The notes: a model not told the origin generated them from the sequence alone. A DNA stretch of 42,783 nucleotides from Acidobacteriota bacterium (GCA_029263375.1 JAJCXP010000246.1:1-42783); one strand, 5' to 3'; shown: positions 27,789-36,605, counted from the stretch's first letter. A program made the numbers and translations.

Positions 27789-30557
27789 ATGGACCGCAAA
27801 CGCTGGCAACAGCTCCAGAGGCTCTTCGAAGAGGCACTCGGCCTACCCGCCGAGCTGCGCTCGAGCCTGCTCGAAGAGTGCTCTGACTCCGAGTTGCGCC
27901 GCGAGGTCGAGGCGATGCTGGCGGCGGCGGACCGGGGAGAGCCGTTCACCTCGGTGATCGGCGAGGAGTTGCGAGACGTGGCCATCCGGCTTGCGGGCAG
28001 TCCTACGTCGGGGCAGCGGGTCGGCCCCTATCGACTGCTGCGCGAGCTCGGCCGCGGCGGCATGGGCGTGGTCTTCGAGGCCGAGCGGGCCGACGGTGAG
28101 TTCGAGCAGCGCGTCGCTCTCAAACTGGTGCGGGGCCCGGTGCTGATGTCCGGCCGGCTCGAGCGCTTTCAGGCCGAGCGACAGATCCTCGCGACCCTCG
28201 AGCATCCGAACATCGCGCGGCTGCTGGATGGCGGCACGACCGACGATGGAACCCCGTATCTGGCCATGGAGTACGTCGAGGGCGAACCGGTCGACGAGTA
28301 CTGCGATCGTCTCGGGCTCACGATCGAGGAGCGGCTGCTGCTCTTTCGACGAATCTGCAATGCCGTCGAGAGCGCCCACCGTCAGCTGGTCGTTCATCGC
28401 GATCTGAAACCGTCGAACATCCTGGTCGCCGCGAACGGTGAGCCGAAGCTGCTCGACTTCGGGGTCGCCAAGCTGATCGAGCGCGGCGCGGAGGAGAGTC
28501 GCGAAGGACTGACCGTAACCGGCGAACAGATCATGACGCCCGAGTACGCGAGTCCCGAGCAGGTGCGCGCCGAACCGGTTTCGACCGCCACCGACGTCTA
28601 CGCACTCGGTTTGTTGCTCTACGAGATGTTGACCGGCCGGCGAGCGCAGCACCTGTCATCGACAGATCGCGGAGAGGTCGAGAGAGTGATCTGTGAGACG
28701 CCGCCGACTCGACCGAGCTCCCGCGTCACCACCGAGACATCCGCCTTCGACAGCGAGGGAGAGCCCGAGACCCTCGCCGTTCGTCGCGGCACCTCGCCGG
28801 CGAAGCTCGAGCGCCGTCTGGCTGGCGATCTCGACACCATCGTCCTTACCGCGCTGCGCAAGGAGCCGGAGCGGCGCTACGCTTCCGTCACGCAGTTGTC
28901 CGAGGACGTGCGGCGACACCTCGAAGGGTGGCCGATCCTCGCGCGGGCAGACAGCTGGAGCTACCGAGCGGGCAAGTTCGTGCGCCGTCATCGAACCGGG
29001 ATCGCCGCCGTCCTGATCGCCGGGTTGAGCCTGATCGGCGCGTCGATCGCCTCGACCTGGGGCCTGCTGCGCGCTCGTGCAGCGGAGGAGGATGCGCTGC
29101 AGCAGGCAGAGGCCGCCGAGGAGATCGCCGGCTTTCTCGAGCGCCTGTTTGCGGTCTCCGACCCGAGCGAAGCGCGCGGACGCAACGTGACGGCGCTCGA
29201 GGTCCTCGAGCGCGGCGTGGAGCGCATCGAGGCCGAGCTGTCCGACCAACCAGTCGTCCAAGGTCGCCTACTGACCACGATGGCCCGAGTCCATGCCGGA
29301 CTCGGCCTGATCGACGATGCCAGCGATCTGTTCGCTCGCGCCTACGACATCCTTCGTGCGGCGATCGGAGAGAGCCACCCGGACACGCTGCTGGCGGTCG
29401 GCAGCCTGGGCAACGCCTACGTCCAGCTCGGAAGGTTCGGCGAGGCCGAGTCCCACCTGCGGCAGGCGTACGAGGGCTCTCGACAACGGCTCGGAGAGAG
29501 CCACCCGGACACGCTCAGGTATCTGGGCAACCTCGCAGTCACTCTGTGGCGACAAGGGCGGATCGAGCCGGCCATGGAGCTGGGTCGGCGTACGCTGGAG
29601 CTCCGGCGCGAGGTTCTGGGCCCCGACCACCTCCATACCCTGGTCGCCGGAGCCGTCCTCTCGAGCACGCTCACCGAGGCGGGCCGCCTGGCGGAGGCCG
29701 AGGTCGTCGCGCGCGAGGCCCTCGGCGGCATGACGCGCCAGTTCGGCCGCGACCATCCCCAGACGCTCCATGTGCTCAACAACCTCGCGACGATTTACGG
29801 CCGGCTAGGCCGCTATTACGACGAAGAGGCACTCCTCGACGAAGCTCTCGACCTCTCTCGAACAATCCTGGGCGAGGAGAATCCGAGCACCCTGGTGACT
29901 CGTGGCAACCGGAGTCTCCTGCTCAACAGGATCGGACGGCATCAGGAGGCCGAGCAGGAGGCGCGAGCGGTTTTGGCTGCGCAGATCGAAACGCTGGGCG
30001 AAGGCCATCACCTGACCCTGTGGACGCGGCGCAATCTCGCGTTGATCTATCGCGACTCCGGTAGGCCGGAGGAGGCCGAGCGCCAGCTGCGCGAGGCGCA
30101 CGACGGTCGCCGCCGCGAGCTCGGGCCCGAGCACCCGGAAACGCTTCAGTCGGCTCACGACCTCGCCGCTCTCCAGGTCATGCTCGGACACCCGCAGAAG
30201 GCGGAGGTCCTGCTCCGAGAGGCGCTCGAGGGCTGGCGAACCCACGGCGAGAACCATCCCTCGACGCTCCAGGCGATGAGCGAGCTGGGCGACGTGCTCT
30301 CGATGCAGGGGTACACGCCGGAAGCCGAGCAGTTGCTCGAGCCGGCGGTACAACGGCTTCGCGAGAGCTACCCGGGAAGGCAGCTGCTGCTCTCCCAGTG
30401 CCTCACCCGGCTCGCGCAGCACCGCATGAGAAGCTACGAGCTGGCGGCGGCCGAGCCCCTCCTGACCGAGGCCCTCGATCTGGTCGAGCCGCTCCACCCG
30501 GTGACGCACAGCGCTGCCAAAGCGGCTCTCGAGGAGCTCAGGCGATCCCCGTCATGA
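27789..30557 (+). CDS. Membrane Ser/Thr protein kinase with C-terminal TPR array
   Basis: A 922-residue protein. An N-terminal helical segment (about 1-50: WQQLQRLFEEALGLP, LRREVEAMLAA) is typical of kinases of this type from Acidobacteriota. The Hanks kinase domain (about 80-350) has the glycine loop ELGRGGMGVVFEAE, Lys in VALKLV, the catalytic loop VVHRDLKPSNIL, LLDFGVAK and TPEYASPEQV. One membrane helix (about 404-424) follows, then TPR-like repeats of about 42 residues with HPxTL motifs (about 470-910). All catalytic residues are present, so it should be active. AGGAG lies 7 bases before the ATG, and it follows the fibre genes closely, suggesting co-transcription. It faces an ECF sigma gene whose stop it overlaps. 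Confidence 0.92.
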   Translation: MDRKRWQQLQRLFEEALGLPAELRSSLLEECSDSELRREVEAMLAAADRGEPFTSVIGEELRDVAIRLAGSPTSGQRVGPYRLLRELGRGGMGVVFEAERADGEFEQRVALKLVRGPVLMSGRLERFQAERQILATLEHPNIARLLDGGTTDDGTPYLAMEYVEGEPVDEYCDRLGLTIEERLLLFRRICNAVESAHRQLVVHRDLKPSNILVAANGEPKLLDFGVAKLIERGAEESREGLTVTGEQIMTPEYASPEQVRAEPVSTATDVYALGLLLYEMLTGRRAQHLSSTDRGEVERVICETPPTRPSSRVTTETSAFDSEGEPETLAVRRGTSPAKLERRLAGDLDTIVLTALRKEPERRYASVTQLSEDVRRHLEGWPILARADSWSYRAGKFVRRHRTGIAAVLIAGLSLIGASIASTWGLLRARAAEEDALQQAEAAEEIAGFLERLFAVSDPSEARGRNVTALEVLERGVERIEAELSDQPVVQGRLLTTMARVHAGLGLIDDASDLFARAYDILRAAIGESHPDTLLAVGSLGNAYVQLGRFGEAESHLRQAYEGSRQRLGESHPDTLRYLGNLAVTLWRQGRIEPAMELGRRTLELRREVLGPDHLHTLVAGAVLSSTLTEAGRLAEAEVVAREALGGMTRQFGRDHPQTLHVLNNLATIYGRLGRYYDEEALLDEALDLSRTILGEENPSTLVTRGNRSLLLNRIGRHQEAEQEARAVLAAQIETLGEGHHLTLWTRRNLALIYRDSGRPEEAERQLREAHDGRRRELGPEHPETLQSAHDLAALQVMLGHPQKAEVLLREALEGWRTHGENHPSTLQAMSELGDVLSMQGYTPEAEQLLEPAVQRLRESYPGRQLLLSQCLTRLAQHRMRSYELAAAEPLLTEALDLVEPLHPVTHSAAKAALEELRRSPS

Positions 30558-31133
30558 ATCCCCACGCGACCCACGCTCCATCTCGACCGCGAGCCAGGCA
30601 CGCGCGGTCTTCAGCTCGCGCTTGACGGTCGCCAGCGACACGCCGACCACCTCGGCGCTCTCCTCGTTGGTGAGCCCGGCGAAGTAGCGCAGCTCGACCA
30701 GGCGGTGCTTGCGCTCGTCGATCACCCGCAATCCCTCGAGCGCCTCGTCGAGAGCGAGGATGCCGAGCTGCGGCTCCATTCCCGCGCGCCCTTCGTCGAG
30801 CGTCACCCGGACCATCTCGCCGCCCCGCTTGAGGCGGCCTCGGGAGCGCGCGTGGTCTACCAGGATCCGGCGCATCGTCCTGGCCGCCACCGCGAAGAAA
30901 TGGACGCGATCCTTCCAGGGGACGTCGACCTCCACCAGTCGAGCGTACGCCTCGTGCACGAGAGCGGTTGGCTCGAGCGTGTGGCCGATGCGCTCGGACT
31001 TGAAGTAGGCACCGGCGAGGCGTCGCAGTTCGGCGTACACCAGCGGCATCAGCTGATCCAGCGCGCCCCGGTCGCCTCGGCGCCATTCGAGCAGCAGCTC
31101 CGTAACGCCCTGCTTAGATCCGTCCTCCGCCAT
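30552..31133 (-). CDS. ECF-type RNA polymerase sigma factor
   Basis: A 193-residue sigma-70-family protein of the ECF/SigZ-like group found with Ser/Thr kinases in Acidobacteriota and Planctomycetes. Region 2 is visible as ELRRLAGAYFKSERIGHTLE, then HEAYARLVEVDVPWKDRVHFF and MRRILVDHARSR; region 4 as KHRLVELRYFAGLTNEESAE and VSLATVKRELKTARAWL. No anti-sigma factor is adjacent; the convergent kinase may replace one. AGGAGG precedes the ATG by 3-5 bases. Its stop and the kinase stop share the palindrome TCATGA (30552-30557). Confidence 0.9.
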   Translation of the reverse strand: MAEDGSKQGVTELLLEWRRGDRGALDQLMPLVYAELRRLAGAYFKSERIGHTLEPTALVHEAYARLVEVDVPWKDRVHFFAVAARTMRRILVDHARSRGRLKRGGEMVRVTLDEGRAGMEPQLGILALDEALEGLRVIDERKHRLVELRYFAGLTNEESAEVVGVSLATVKRELKTARAWLAVEMERGSRGDS

Positions 31134-31327
31134 GGTCCTCCTGCAACCCGGTCAGTCTAGCCTGGCTCCCAATGTAGGACGCTCCGACCTCGAGACTTCC
31201 CTCAACCGCAGCGTCGCCATTCAGGTCGCGGACCCCGGGACCTACGAGAGCCGCGAGCAGGCCGTTCAGGAGGTGCGGATCGATCGACCCGAGCGCGAGC
31301 GCGAGCGCTGGAAACGCGAACGCGCCC

Positions 31328-32215
31328 TCAGCGGCTGGGGGCGACCGAGACGGTCACTCTGGGCTGCCCCCACTCACGCACGACTCGCTCTTCGCCACGT
31401 CGGGCGATCCGCTCCTCGATTGCCGCCACCAGCCGTTCGTAGCGCAACAGCAGCGACTTGATCTCGGGCTTGCCCAGGTAGGGCTCGAGGCGCTCGCGCA
31501 CCAGCTCGGCCTCGAGTGTCGTGAGACCGGCCCAGAGCTCTTTCGACAGCGACTCGATCCGCTCCGGATATGGCAGCTGCCGGTCCATCCCGAACGAGCG
31601 CGTGTGGTCGATCAGCCAGAGGTTCCAGGAAGCGTCGATCAGCGTGTTGCCGGTGTTGCGGTCGATGTTGTTGATCAAGTTGTCGAAGATCCACCGATCT
31701 GCCTTCTGCTGATTCCAGAGCGTCCAGTCCGGCGGCTCCAGGTCCCGATCGCGACGCTTCTGCTCGGTCATGGCGTTTTGGACCCAGAGCTGTACCGAGC
31801 CGGTTCGGCCTTCGATTTCGCGCAGCGCCGTCGGCGGCACACTGTCGAGGCCCAGCAATCGGCTCAGCTCGTAGGCCGCGACCTGGTTCCTGTAGCTGTC
31901 GATCAGGTGCAGTGCGAGCTGGCCGTTGGCCAATCGTTTGACCTGCCGCTCACGGCGATCGATCGAGTGGAAGACCGCATGGGCGCGCACGCCGTCGCGC
32001 TCGAGGGTGAGCTTGCGCGGCTTGGTGATCCCGGTCGAGAGTGTCTTCGAGTCCACGACCGAGGCGGATGCCAGAAACTCGACCACCTGGTCGGCGTTCT
32101 CGAACGGCAGCGGCCGGCCCTCGGCGTCGAGCCAGGAGCGGGTGAACGGTTCCGAGGCCGCCGGCTGGCTGAGAGCGGCGAGCAGCACGATGGCGAGGGT
32201 CGCGATCTTCTTCAT
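31328..32215 (-). CDS. Exported PI3/4-kinase-like protein
   Basis: A 295-residue protein with a signal peptide (about 1-21, MKKIATLAIVLLAALSQPAA). The C-terminal half carries a kinase-like active-site pattern, IFDNLINNIDRNTGNTLID followed by LWLIDHTRSFG: catalytic Asp-Arg with a downstream Asn, then a metal-binding Asp. This resembles PI3/PI4-kinase-like and Fam20-like folds. The N-terminal part has a Lys-rich strand (KPRKLTLERDGVRAHAVFH) that could position ATP. Export is unusual for a kinase because the periplasm lacks ATP; it may be a structural homologue with another role. AGAGG precedes the ATG closely. Neighbours give no clear hint. Confidence 0.65.
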   Translation of the reverse strand: MKKIATLAIVLLAALSQPAASEPFTRSWLDAEGRPLPFENADQVVEFLASASVVDSKTLSTGITKPRKLTLERDGVRAHAVFHSIDRRERQVKRLANGQLALHLIDSYRNQVAAYELSRLLGLDSVPPTALREIEGRTGSVQLWVQNAMTEQKRRDRDLEPPDWTLWNQQKADRWIFDNLINNIDRNTGNTLIDASWNLWLIDHTRSFGMDRQLPYPERIESLSKELWAGLTTLEAELVRERLEPYLGKPEIKSLLLRYERLVAAIEERIARRGEERVVREWGQPRVTVSVAPSR

Positions 32216-32335
32216 GGCCTCTACCGAATCTACGGACGAGGCCGGCAGGAGTTGCCTCCCTGGGACAAGTCGCCGCGAGGGAAGGGTGGCCGGCCCCGAT
32301 TCGGAGCGCCGTTCTACCGTGTTTGGCGTCGCTAC

Positions 32336-33067
32336 TCAGCGAGCCGCGTAGGCGGCCTTCAGTTCGCGCTCCCGCTTCGGCTCCAGATGCCGGATCGCCT
32401 CCCGGAGCGTCAGCCCCGAGATCCGGTCGATGCGCTCGCGCACGAACCGATAGGTCAGCTCGGGCCGCTTCTTCGACACTTCACGCAGGATCCAGCCGAT
32501 CGCCTTGCGGATGAAGAACTCCCGCTCCTCGAGCATCGAGTCAGCGTAGCCAGCGAACCGTTGCCAGTCACCGCTACCCGTGCGCAGCTCGAGAAGAAGC
32601 GTCAACATCGCGGCGCGGCGGATCCAGAAGTCTTCGTCACGGGCCCAGCGATCGAGACTCTTCGCGATCTCCGGCTCGCGCTGAAGCATGCCGCCGATCA
32701 ACCGTACCGAGATGTGGTCGACATGCGCCCAGGTGCGCGCCTCGCGCAGCCAACGCTCGAAGCGCGGCAGATCGCTCTTCGTCCACTGATCGAGAGCAAA
32801 GATCGACAGGTCCGTTGCGAACGAACGCAGCTCATGCACCCGACGATCCCAAAGCTCCTCGGTCAGCGCGATGAGATCCGCGCGCTCGACCTCGCCATGT
32901 TCCTTCAGCCACGCCTTGGCCTGCTTGCGAACCAGAGGCACCTTGACGCCGAGGAAGTCGAGCTCGCTCTTCAGGTAGCGCTTCTCGTTGACCGCGCGCT
33001 CTTCGGTGCCGAGCGGCTCGAGGCGGGCTCGAATTTGATCGGCGGTCGCGCCCGGGTCGAGAGTCAT
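32336..33067 (-). CDS. AlkD-like DNA alkylation repair protein
   Basis: A 243-residue all-helical HEAT-repeat protein of the DNA alkylation repair family, whose members flip or excise alkylated bases. Features seen: YLKSELDFLGVKVPLVRK, LWDRRVHELRSFATDL, a DHISVRLIGGML segment, RWARDEDFWIRRAAML and EREFFIRKAIGWILREVSK, the last matching the conserved C-terminal helix of AlkD-type proteins. GGAG lies about 10 bases before the ATG. It stands alone and divergent from ruvB, 173 bases away. Confidence 0.88.
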   Translation of the reverse strand: MTLDPGATADQIRARLEPLGTEERAVNEKRYLKSELDFLGVKVPLVRKQAKAWLKEHGEVERADLIALTEELWDRRVHELRSFATDLSIFALDQWTKSDLPRFERWLREARTWAHVDHISVRLIGGMLQREPEIAKSLDRWARDEDFWIRRAAMLTLLLELRTGSGDWQRFAGYADSMLEEREFFIRKAIGWILREVSKKRPELTYRFVRERIDRISGLTLREAIRHLEPKRERELKAAYAAR

Positions 33068-33227
33068 CGCGATCTCGCTCCGACCGGGTCAACCTTCGGT
33101 GAGGACCAACGTCCCCGCTCATTGCCGTCACTCGACTCCAGCCAAGGAACGTTCAAGGCTGCTGAAGATAGCAGAGGCTCTCGATGATTCGCTTGCCGAT
33201 ACACCGGCCGTCCACGGTCCGCACGGA

Positions 33228-33233
33228 TACAAT
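33228..33233 (+). promoter_or_regulatory. Probable -10 box directly before ruvB
   Basis: TACAAT lies 7 bases before the ATG at 33241, with no Shine-Dalgarno sequence between. Transcription would start at or next to the start codon, giving a leaderless message. No convincing -35 element is seen. Similar spacing occurs at three other genes in this window. Confidence 0.35.
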
Positions 33234-33240
33234 CCTCTCG

Positions 33241-34269
33241 ATGCCGAAAGACGGCTCCCTCCTCTCGCACGCGGCCGATCTCGACGACCGTGGCGTGGAA
33301 GCGTCACTGCGGCCGCGCGATCTGACCGAGTTCATCGGTCAGACCAAGCTGGTCGACAAGCTGCGCGTGTTCATGCAGGCGGCGCGCGAGCGCGGCGAGA
33401 GCCTCGATCACGTGCTGCTCTTCGGCCCTCCCGGCCTCGGCAAGACGTCGCTCGCGCACATCATCGCGAACGAGATGAACGCACCGCTGCGAACCACGTC
33501 GGGACCGGTGCTCGAGCGACCGGGCGACCTCGCGGCGGTGCTCACCAATCTCGAGCCCGGGTCGGTTCTGTTCATCGACGAGATCCACCGGCTCGGGCCG
33601 ACGGTCGAGGAGATCCTCTACCCGGCGCTCGAGGACTTCCACATCGACCTCGTGCTCGGCCAGGGGCCGGCCGCGCGCACCATGCAGATCGAGCTGCCGC
33701 GCTTCACTCTGGTCGGCGCCACCACCCGTGCCGGGATGATCACCGCACCGCTCCGGGCGCGCTTCGGCATCGTCAGCCGGCTCGACTTCTACCAGCCCGA
33801 GGATCTTTCGCAGATCGTCCGACGATCCGGCGGCCTACTCGAGTTCGAGGTCGATCCGGCTGGCGCCGACGAGATCGCCGGCCGCAGTCGTGGCACGCCG
33901 AGGATCGCCAACCGCCTGCTGCGGCGGGTGCGCGACTACGCCCAGGTTCACGGCGAAGGTCGGATCGACCGCAGGTCGGCCCGGCATGCGCTCGAGCAAC
34001 TCGAGGTCGACGAGCGCGGCTTCGACGAGGTCGACCGCAAGATCCTGACGACCCTGATCGAGCACTACGGCGGCGGCCCAGCCGGCATCCAGGCGATCGC
34101 CGCCGCAGTAGGCGAGGACCGCGGCACGCTCGAAGACATCTACGAGCCGTACTTGATCCAGGAGGGTTTCCTGCAGCGGACGTCGCGAGGCCGGGTCGCC
34201 ACGCCGCGCGCCTACGAGCACCTCGGAATGACACCGCCGCCGGGACAGGCCGGCGTGCTCTTCTCCTGA
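33241..34269 (+). CDS. ruvB: Holliday junction branch-migration ATPase RuvB
   Basis: A 342-residue AAA+ motor. Visible motifs: [16 protein letters not shown], Walker [13 protein letters not shown], Walker [30 protein letters not shown], sensor-1 [10 protein letters not shown], the arginine-finger region [11 protein letters not shown], and the C-terminal winged-helix domain ([21 protein letters not shown]). An in-frame ATG at 33184 would add 19 residues not expected for the family; I prefer 33241. Its partner ruvA lies 9.4 kb upstream. The last residue is 45 bases before the lipid kinase gene. Confidence 0.96.
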   Translation: MPKDGSLLSHAADLDDRGVEASLRPRDLTEFIGQTKLVDKLRVFMQAARERGESLDHVLLFGPPGLGKTSLAHIIANEMNAPLRTTSGPVLERPGDLAAVLTNLEPGSVLFIDEIHRLGPTVEEILYPALEDFHIDLVLGQGPAARTMQIELPRFTLVGATTRAGMITAPLRARFGIVSRLDFYQPEDLSQIVRRSGGLLEFEVDPAGADEIAGRSRGTPRIANRLLRRVRDYAQVHGEGRIDRRSARHALEQLEVDERGFDEVDRKILTTLIEHYGGGPAGIQAIAAAVGEDRGTLEDIYEPYLIQEGFLQRTSRGRVATPRAYEHLGMTPPPGQAGVLFS

Positions 34270-34314
34270 GCTCGTTCTAGCGAGTCGATACGCACGCTAC
34301 CCGTCATCCTGGCG

Positions 34315-35193
34315 ATGCGCTCCGCGATCCTGATCTACAACCCCGCCGCCGGCCGCGGCAGGGCCGGCGACCGAATCGAGCGTCTTCTCGAAGCCCTGCG
34401 CACAAGCGGCTACGACGCGGAAGCGCGGCCCACCAGCGCGCCCGGCTCGGCCGCCCAGCAGGCGCGAGATGCCGCCGCGGCTGGAACCGAGGCGGTCTTC
34501 GCTTTCGGCGGCGACGGCACCCTGCGCGAGACCGCGGCCGGCCTGCTCGGCTCGAGCACCGTGCTCGGCTTCATTCCCGGCGGCACGATCAACGTGATGA
34601 CCCTGACGTTCGGCCTGCCGTCGCGGCCCCTGGCGGCGGTCGAAGCGCTCGGTCGGGCGAGCGTGCGCGAACTCGACGTCGGGCTGTGCAACGACGAGGT
34701 GTTCCTGATGCAGGCCTCAGCGGGCGTCGACGCCGAACTCATTCGCCGCCTCAGCCCGCGACTTAAGAGGCTCGCAGGCGGCGCCGCCGCGGTGCCAGCG
34801 GGCCTGGGCGCCTTCGCTTTCTACGGATACCCGCGCATTTCGCTCTCCGCCGACGGCGAGGATCTGGAAGGGAGCCTGGCGGTGGTCACCAACATCACGT
34901 TCTACGGTGGACGGTTCTTGATCCAACCCGACGCCCGACCTGACGACGGCAAGCTCGATCTCGTCCTTTTCCGGGGCAAGGGACGGCTGGCGACCCTGAG
35001 CTTCGCACGCGATCTCCTGTTCGGACGGCATCTTCGACGCCCAGATGTCGAGGTCCGGCGAGTTGAAGAAGTTCGACTCGAGGGGCCTCCGAACCTCGAC
35101 GTCCAGGTCGACGGCGACCTGATGAGAGGCCGTCCACCAGCTAACATTCGCCTGGCACCTGGGCGGGTTCGGGTGCTGACGGTCGCGCCTTGA
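34315..35193 (+). CDS. Diacylglycerol-kinase-like lipid kinase (YegS/DagK family)
   Basis: A 292-residue protein of the DAGK catalytic family. It begins with AILIYNPAAGRGRA and has the nucleotide-binding FGGDGTLRETAAGLL and FIPGGTINVMT motifs, followed by the beta-sandwich lipid-binding domain (PDARPDDGKLDLVLF, DVQVDGDLMRG). It would phosphorylate diacylglycerol or a related lipid at the inner membrane, feeding phospholipid recycling or sphingolipid-like pathways. It follows ruvB by 45 bases on the same strand and may be co-transcribed. Confidence 0.9.
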   Translation: MRSAILIYNPAAGRGRAGDRIERLLEALRTSGYDAEARPTSAPGSAAQQARDAAAAGTEAVFAFGGDGTLRETAAGLLGSSTVLGFIPGGTINVMTLTFGLPSRPLAAVEALGRASVRELDVGLCNDEVFLMQASAGVDAELIRRLSPRLKRLAGGAAAVPAGLGAFAFYGYPRISLSADGEDLEGSLAVVTNITFYGGRFLIQPDARPDDGKLDLVLFRGKGRLATLSFARDLLFGRHLRRPDVEVRRVEEVRLEGPPNLDVQVDGDLMRGRPPANIRLAPGRVRVLTVAP

Positions 35194-35281
35194 CCGCTGG
35201 CGAACCCTCACACGTCCCGACATCCGCCTTTCGCTACTCTCTCTACATTCGCCTGGCACCTGTACAGGGCACCTGTACAGG
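35144..35281. repeat. Direct repeat pair and tandem palindromic 13-mers between convergent genes
   Basis: An 18-base sequence, ACATTCGCCTGGCACCTG, occurs at 35144-35161 (inside the end of the lipid kinase gene) and again at 35245-35262. The second copy runs into two tandem 13-mers, GGCACCTGTACAG (35255-35267 and 35268-35280), so that the 10-base palindrome CCTGTACAGG occurs twice (35259-35268 and 35272-35281), spaced 13 bases apart. This could be a remnant of a dispersed repeat family or a paired protein-binding site. It lies downstream of both neighbouring genes. Confidence 0.6.
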
Positions 35282-35337
35282 CTGAGCGGGCGCCCGGAAC
35301 CGTGGATTCCCCCCGGGCATCGCTCTAGAGAGCGCCG

Positions 35338-36591
35338 CTACGGATCGGGATCATCTGCCTCACGGCGGTGGACCGGCAGGCGCCGCAGCGGCACGAGCAG
35401 TCCCAGGTACGCCACGGAGAGCACGAACGCCAGTCCGAAGATGAACGGGTAGGACGTTGCGTCAGTGATGAACCCCGAAACCCAGGCCGCCGGCACCTTG
35501 CCCCAGACCTCGATCGCCGCCAGCACGGTGTAGTGGGTGGCACCGATCCGCCGGTCGACGCGGCTCATCATGAAGGCGAACATGGCTGTCGTGAGTGCGC
35601 CGCCGAAGAAATGCTCGGCACAGGTGACGGCGATCACCTTGGCCTCGGTCGGCTCGACCATTGACAGCCACCACTCGCCGGCGACCGGCACCGCCCGCAG
35701 CACGGCGGTGATGCCGACCGCCTTGAGCAGCGGGATCCGACTCGCCAGGTAGCCGCCGCCCACCGAGCCCGCGATCGAGAACAGCATCCCCCAGGTGCCG
35801 ACCCAGAGGCCGATCTGCTCGCGCCCGAAGCCGGCGTCGACCAGATAGGGTTTGAACATCGTGTCGGCCATGTTCTCGCCCAGCTTGTAGGTGGCGATGA
35901 ACAGCAGCAGCCAGCCGGCCCCCGGCAGCGACAGCCAGCGCTTGAGCACGTTCAGCACGGCGCCGATGCTCGGGTGATTGCGGGTCCGAGCGGCGCTCAG
36001 CTCGGTATGGCGACTTTCGTTGTACGTCATCGAGACCGCGGTCGAGGCGCCGATCAGCAGGGCCATCACGATGAACAGACCCTCCCAGCCGATTCGACCG
36101 CTCGCCCAGACCAGCAGGCCGCCGCCGGTCAGCATGCCCACCTTGTAGCCCACCACCTGGGCGATGTTGCCTTTGCCGAGCTCCCGCTCGGACAGCAGGT
36201 CGATGGCCAGCCCGTCGACGGCGATGTCCATCGTCGCCGCGCACAGGTTCATCAGCAGCACCAGGACCAAGAGCGGTGTCAGCTGCTCCTCCGGGTTCAC
36301 GTACGCCGCTACCGCGCACAGCGCGGCGAGCGCGAACTGGAGCGGCACGATCCACGAACGGCGACGACCGTAGCTACTAGATCCGTAGCGATCGACCAGC
36401 GGCGCCCAGAACAGCTTGAGCATCCATGGGATCGACAGCGCGGTGACCAACCCGATGCCCGTGAGCGACACACCCGTCGACCGCAGGTACACCGGCAGGG
36501 CGGTGGCCTGAAAACCGAACGGCAGGCCCTGGACGAAATAGAGCGTCCAGAGAATCGCCAGCTTCTTGGACAGACCAGTCCGCGCGGACAC
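35338..36591 (-). CDS. MFS transporter, AmpG/acetyl-CoA-transporter-like
   Basis: A 417-residue transporter with about 12 hydrophobic helices. The N-terminal half has AmpG-like features: [41 protein letters not shown] and [13 protein letters not shown]. AmpG imports anhydromuropeptides during cell-wall recycling; the eukaryotic relatives carry acetyl-CoA. The substrate here is uncertain, although muropeptide recycling would fit the cell-wall genes in the window. The start is GTG at 36591 with no ribosome binding site; a TATTCT box lies 8 bases upstream. The preceding same-strand gene ends 67 bases away. Confidence 0.85.
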   Translation of the reverse strand: MSARTGLSKKLAILWTLYFVQGLPFGFQATALPVYLRSTGVSLTGIGLVTALSIPWMLKLFWAPLVDRYGSSSYGRRRSWIVPLQFALAALCAVAAYVNPEEQLTPLLVLVLLMNLCAATMDIAVDGLAIDLLSERELGKGNIAQVVGYKVGMLTGGGLLVWASGRIGWEGLFIVMALLIGASTAVSMTYNESRHTELSAARTRNHPSIGAVLNVLKRWLSLPGAGWLLLFIATYKLGENMADTMFKPYLVDAGFGREQIGLWVGTWGMLFSIAGSVGGGYLASRIPLLKAVGITAVLRAVPVAGEWWLSMVEPTEAKVIAVTCAEHFFGGALTTAMFAFMMSRVDRRIGATHYTVLAAIEVWGKVPAAWVSGFITDATSYPFIFGLAFVLSVAYLGLLVPLRRLPVHRREADDPDP

Positions 36592-36599
36592 GAGGCGGA

Positions 36600-36605
36600 A
36601 GAATA
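36600..36605 (-). promoter_or_regulatory. Probable -10 box of the MFS transporter gene
   Basis: TATTCT on the minus strand, 8 bases before the GTG start at 36591. No Shine-Dalgarno sequence is seen between the box and the start, which suggests a leaderless or very short-leader message. Confidence 0.35.

Noticed and set aside
26255-27886. Plus-strand 543-codon frame overlapping the second fibre gene
   Set aside because: Arg/Gly/Pro/His-rich product of a shifted frame; the fibre frame has signal peptide, repeats and S74 domain.
31132-31461. Plus-strand 109-codon frame between the sigma factor and the exported kinase-like gene
   Set aside because: Charged low-complexity product, overlaps the end of a better gene, no ribosome binding site; the interval appears to be non-coding.
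33184-33240. Extended ruvB start at ATG 33184
   Set aside because: It has an AGAGG upstream, but the extra 19 residues are not expected in RuvB; the ATG at 33241 gives the normal length.
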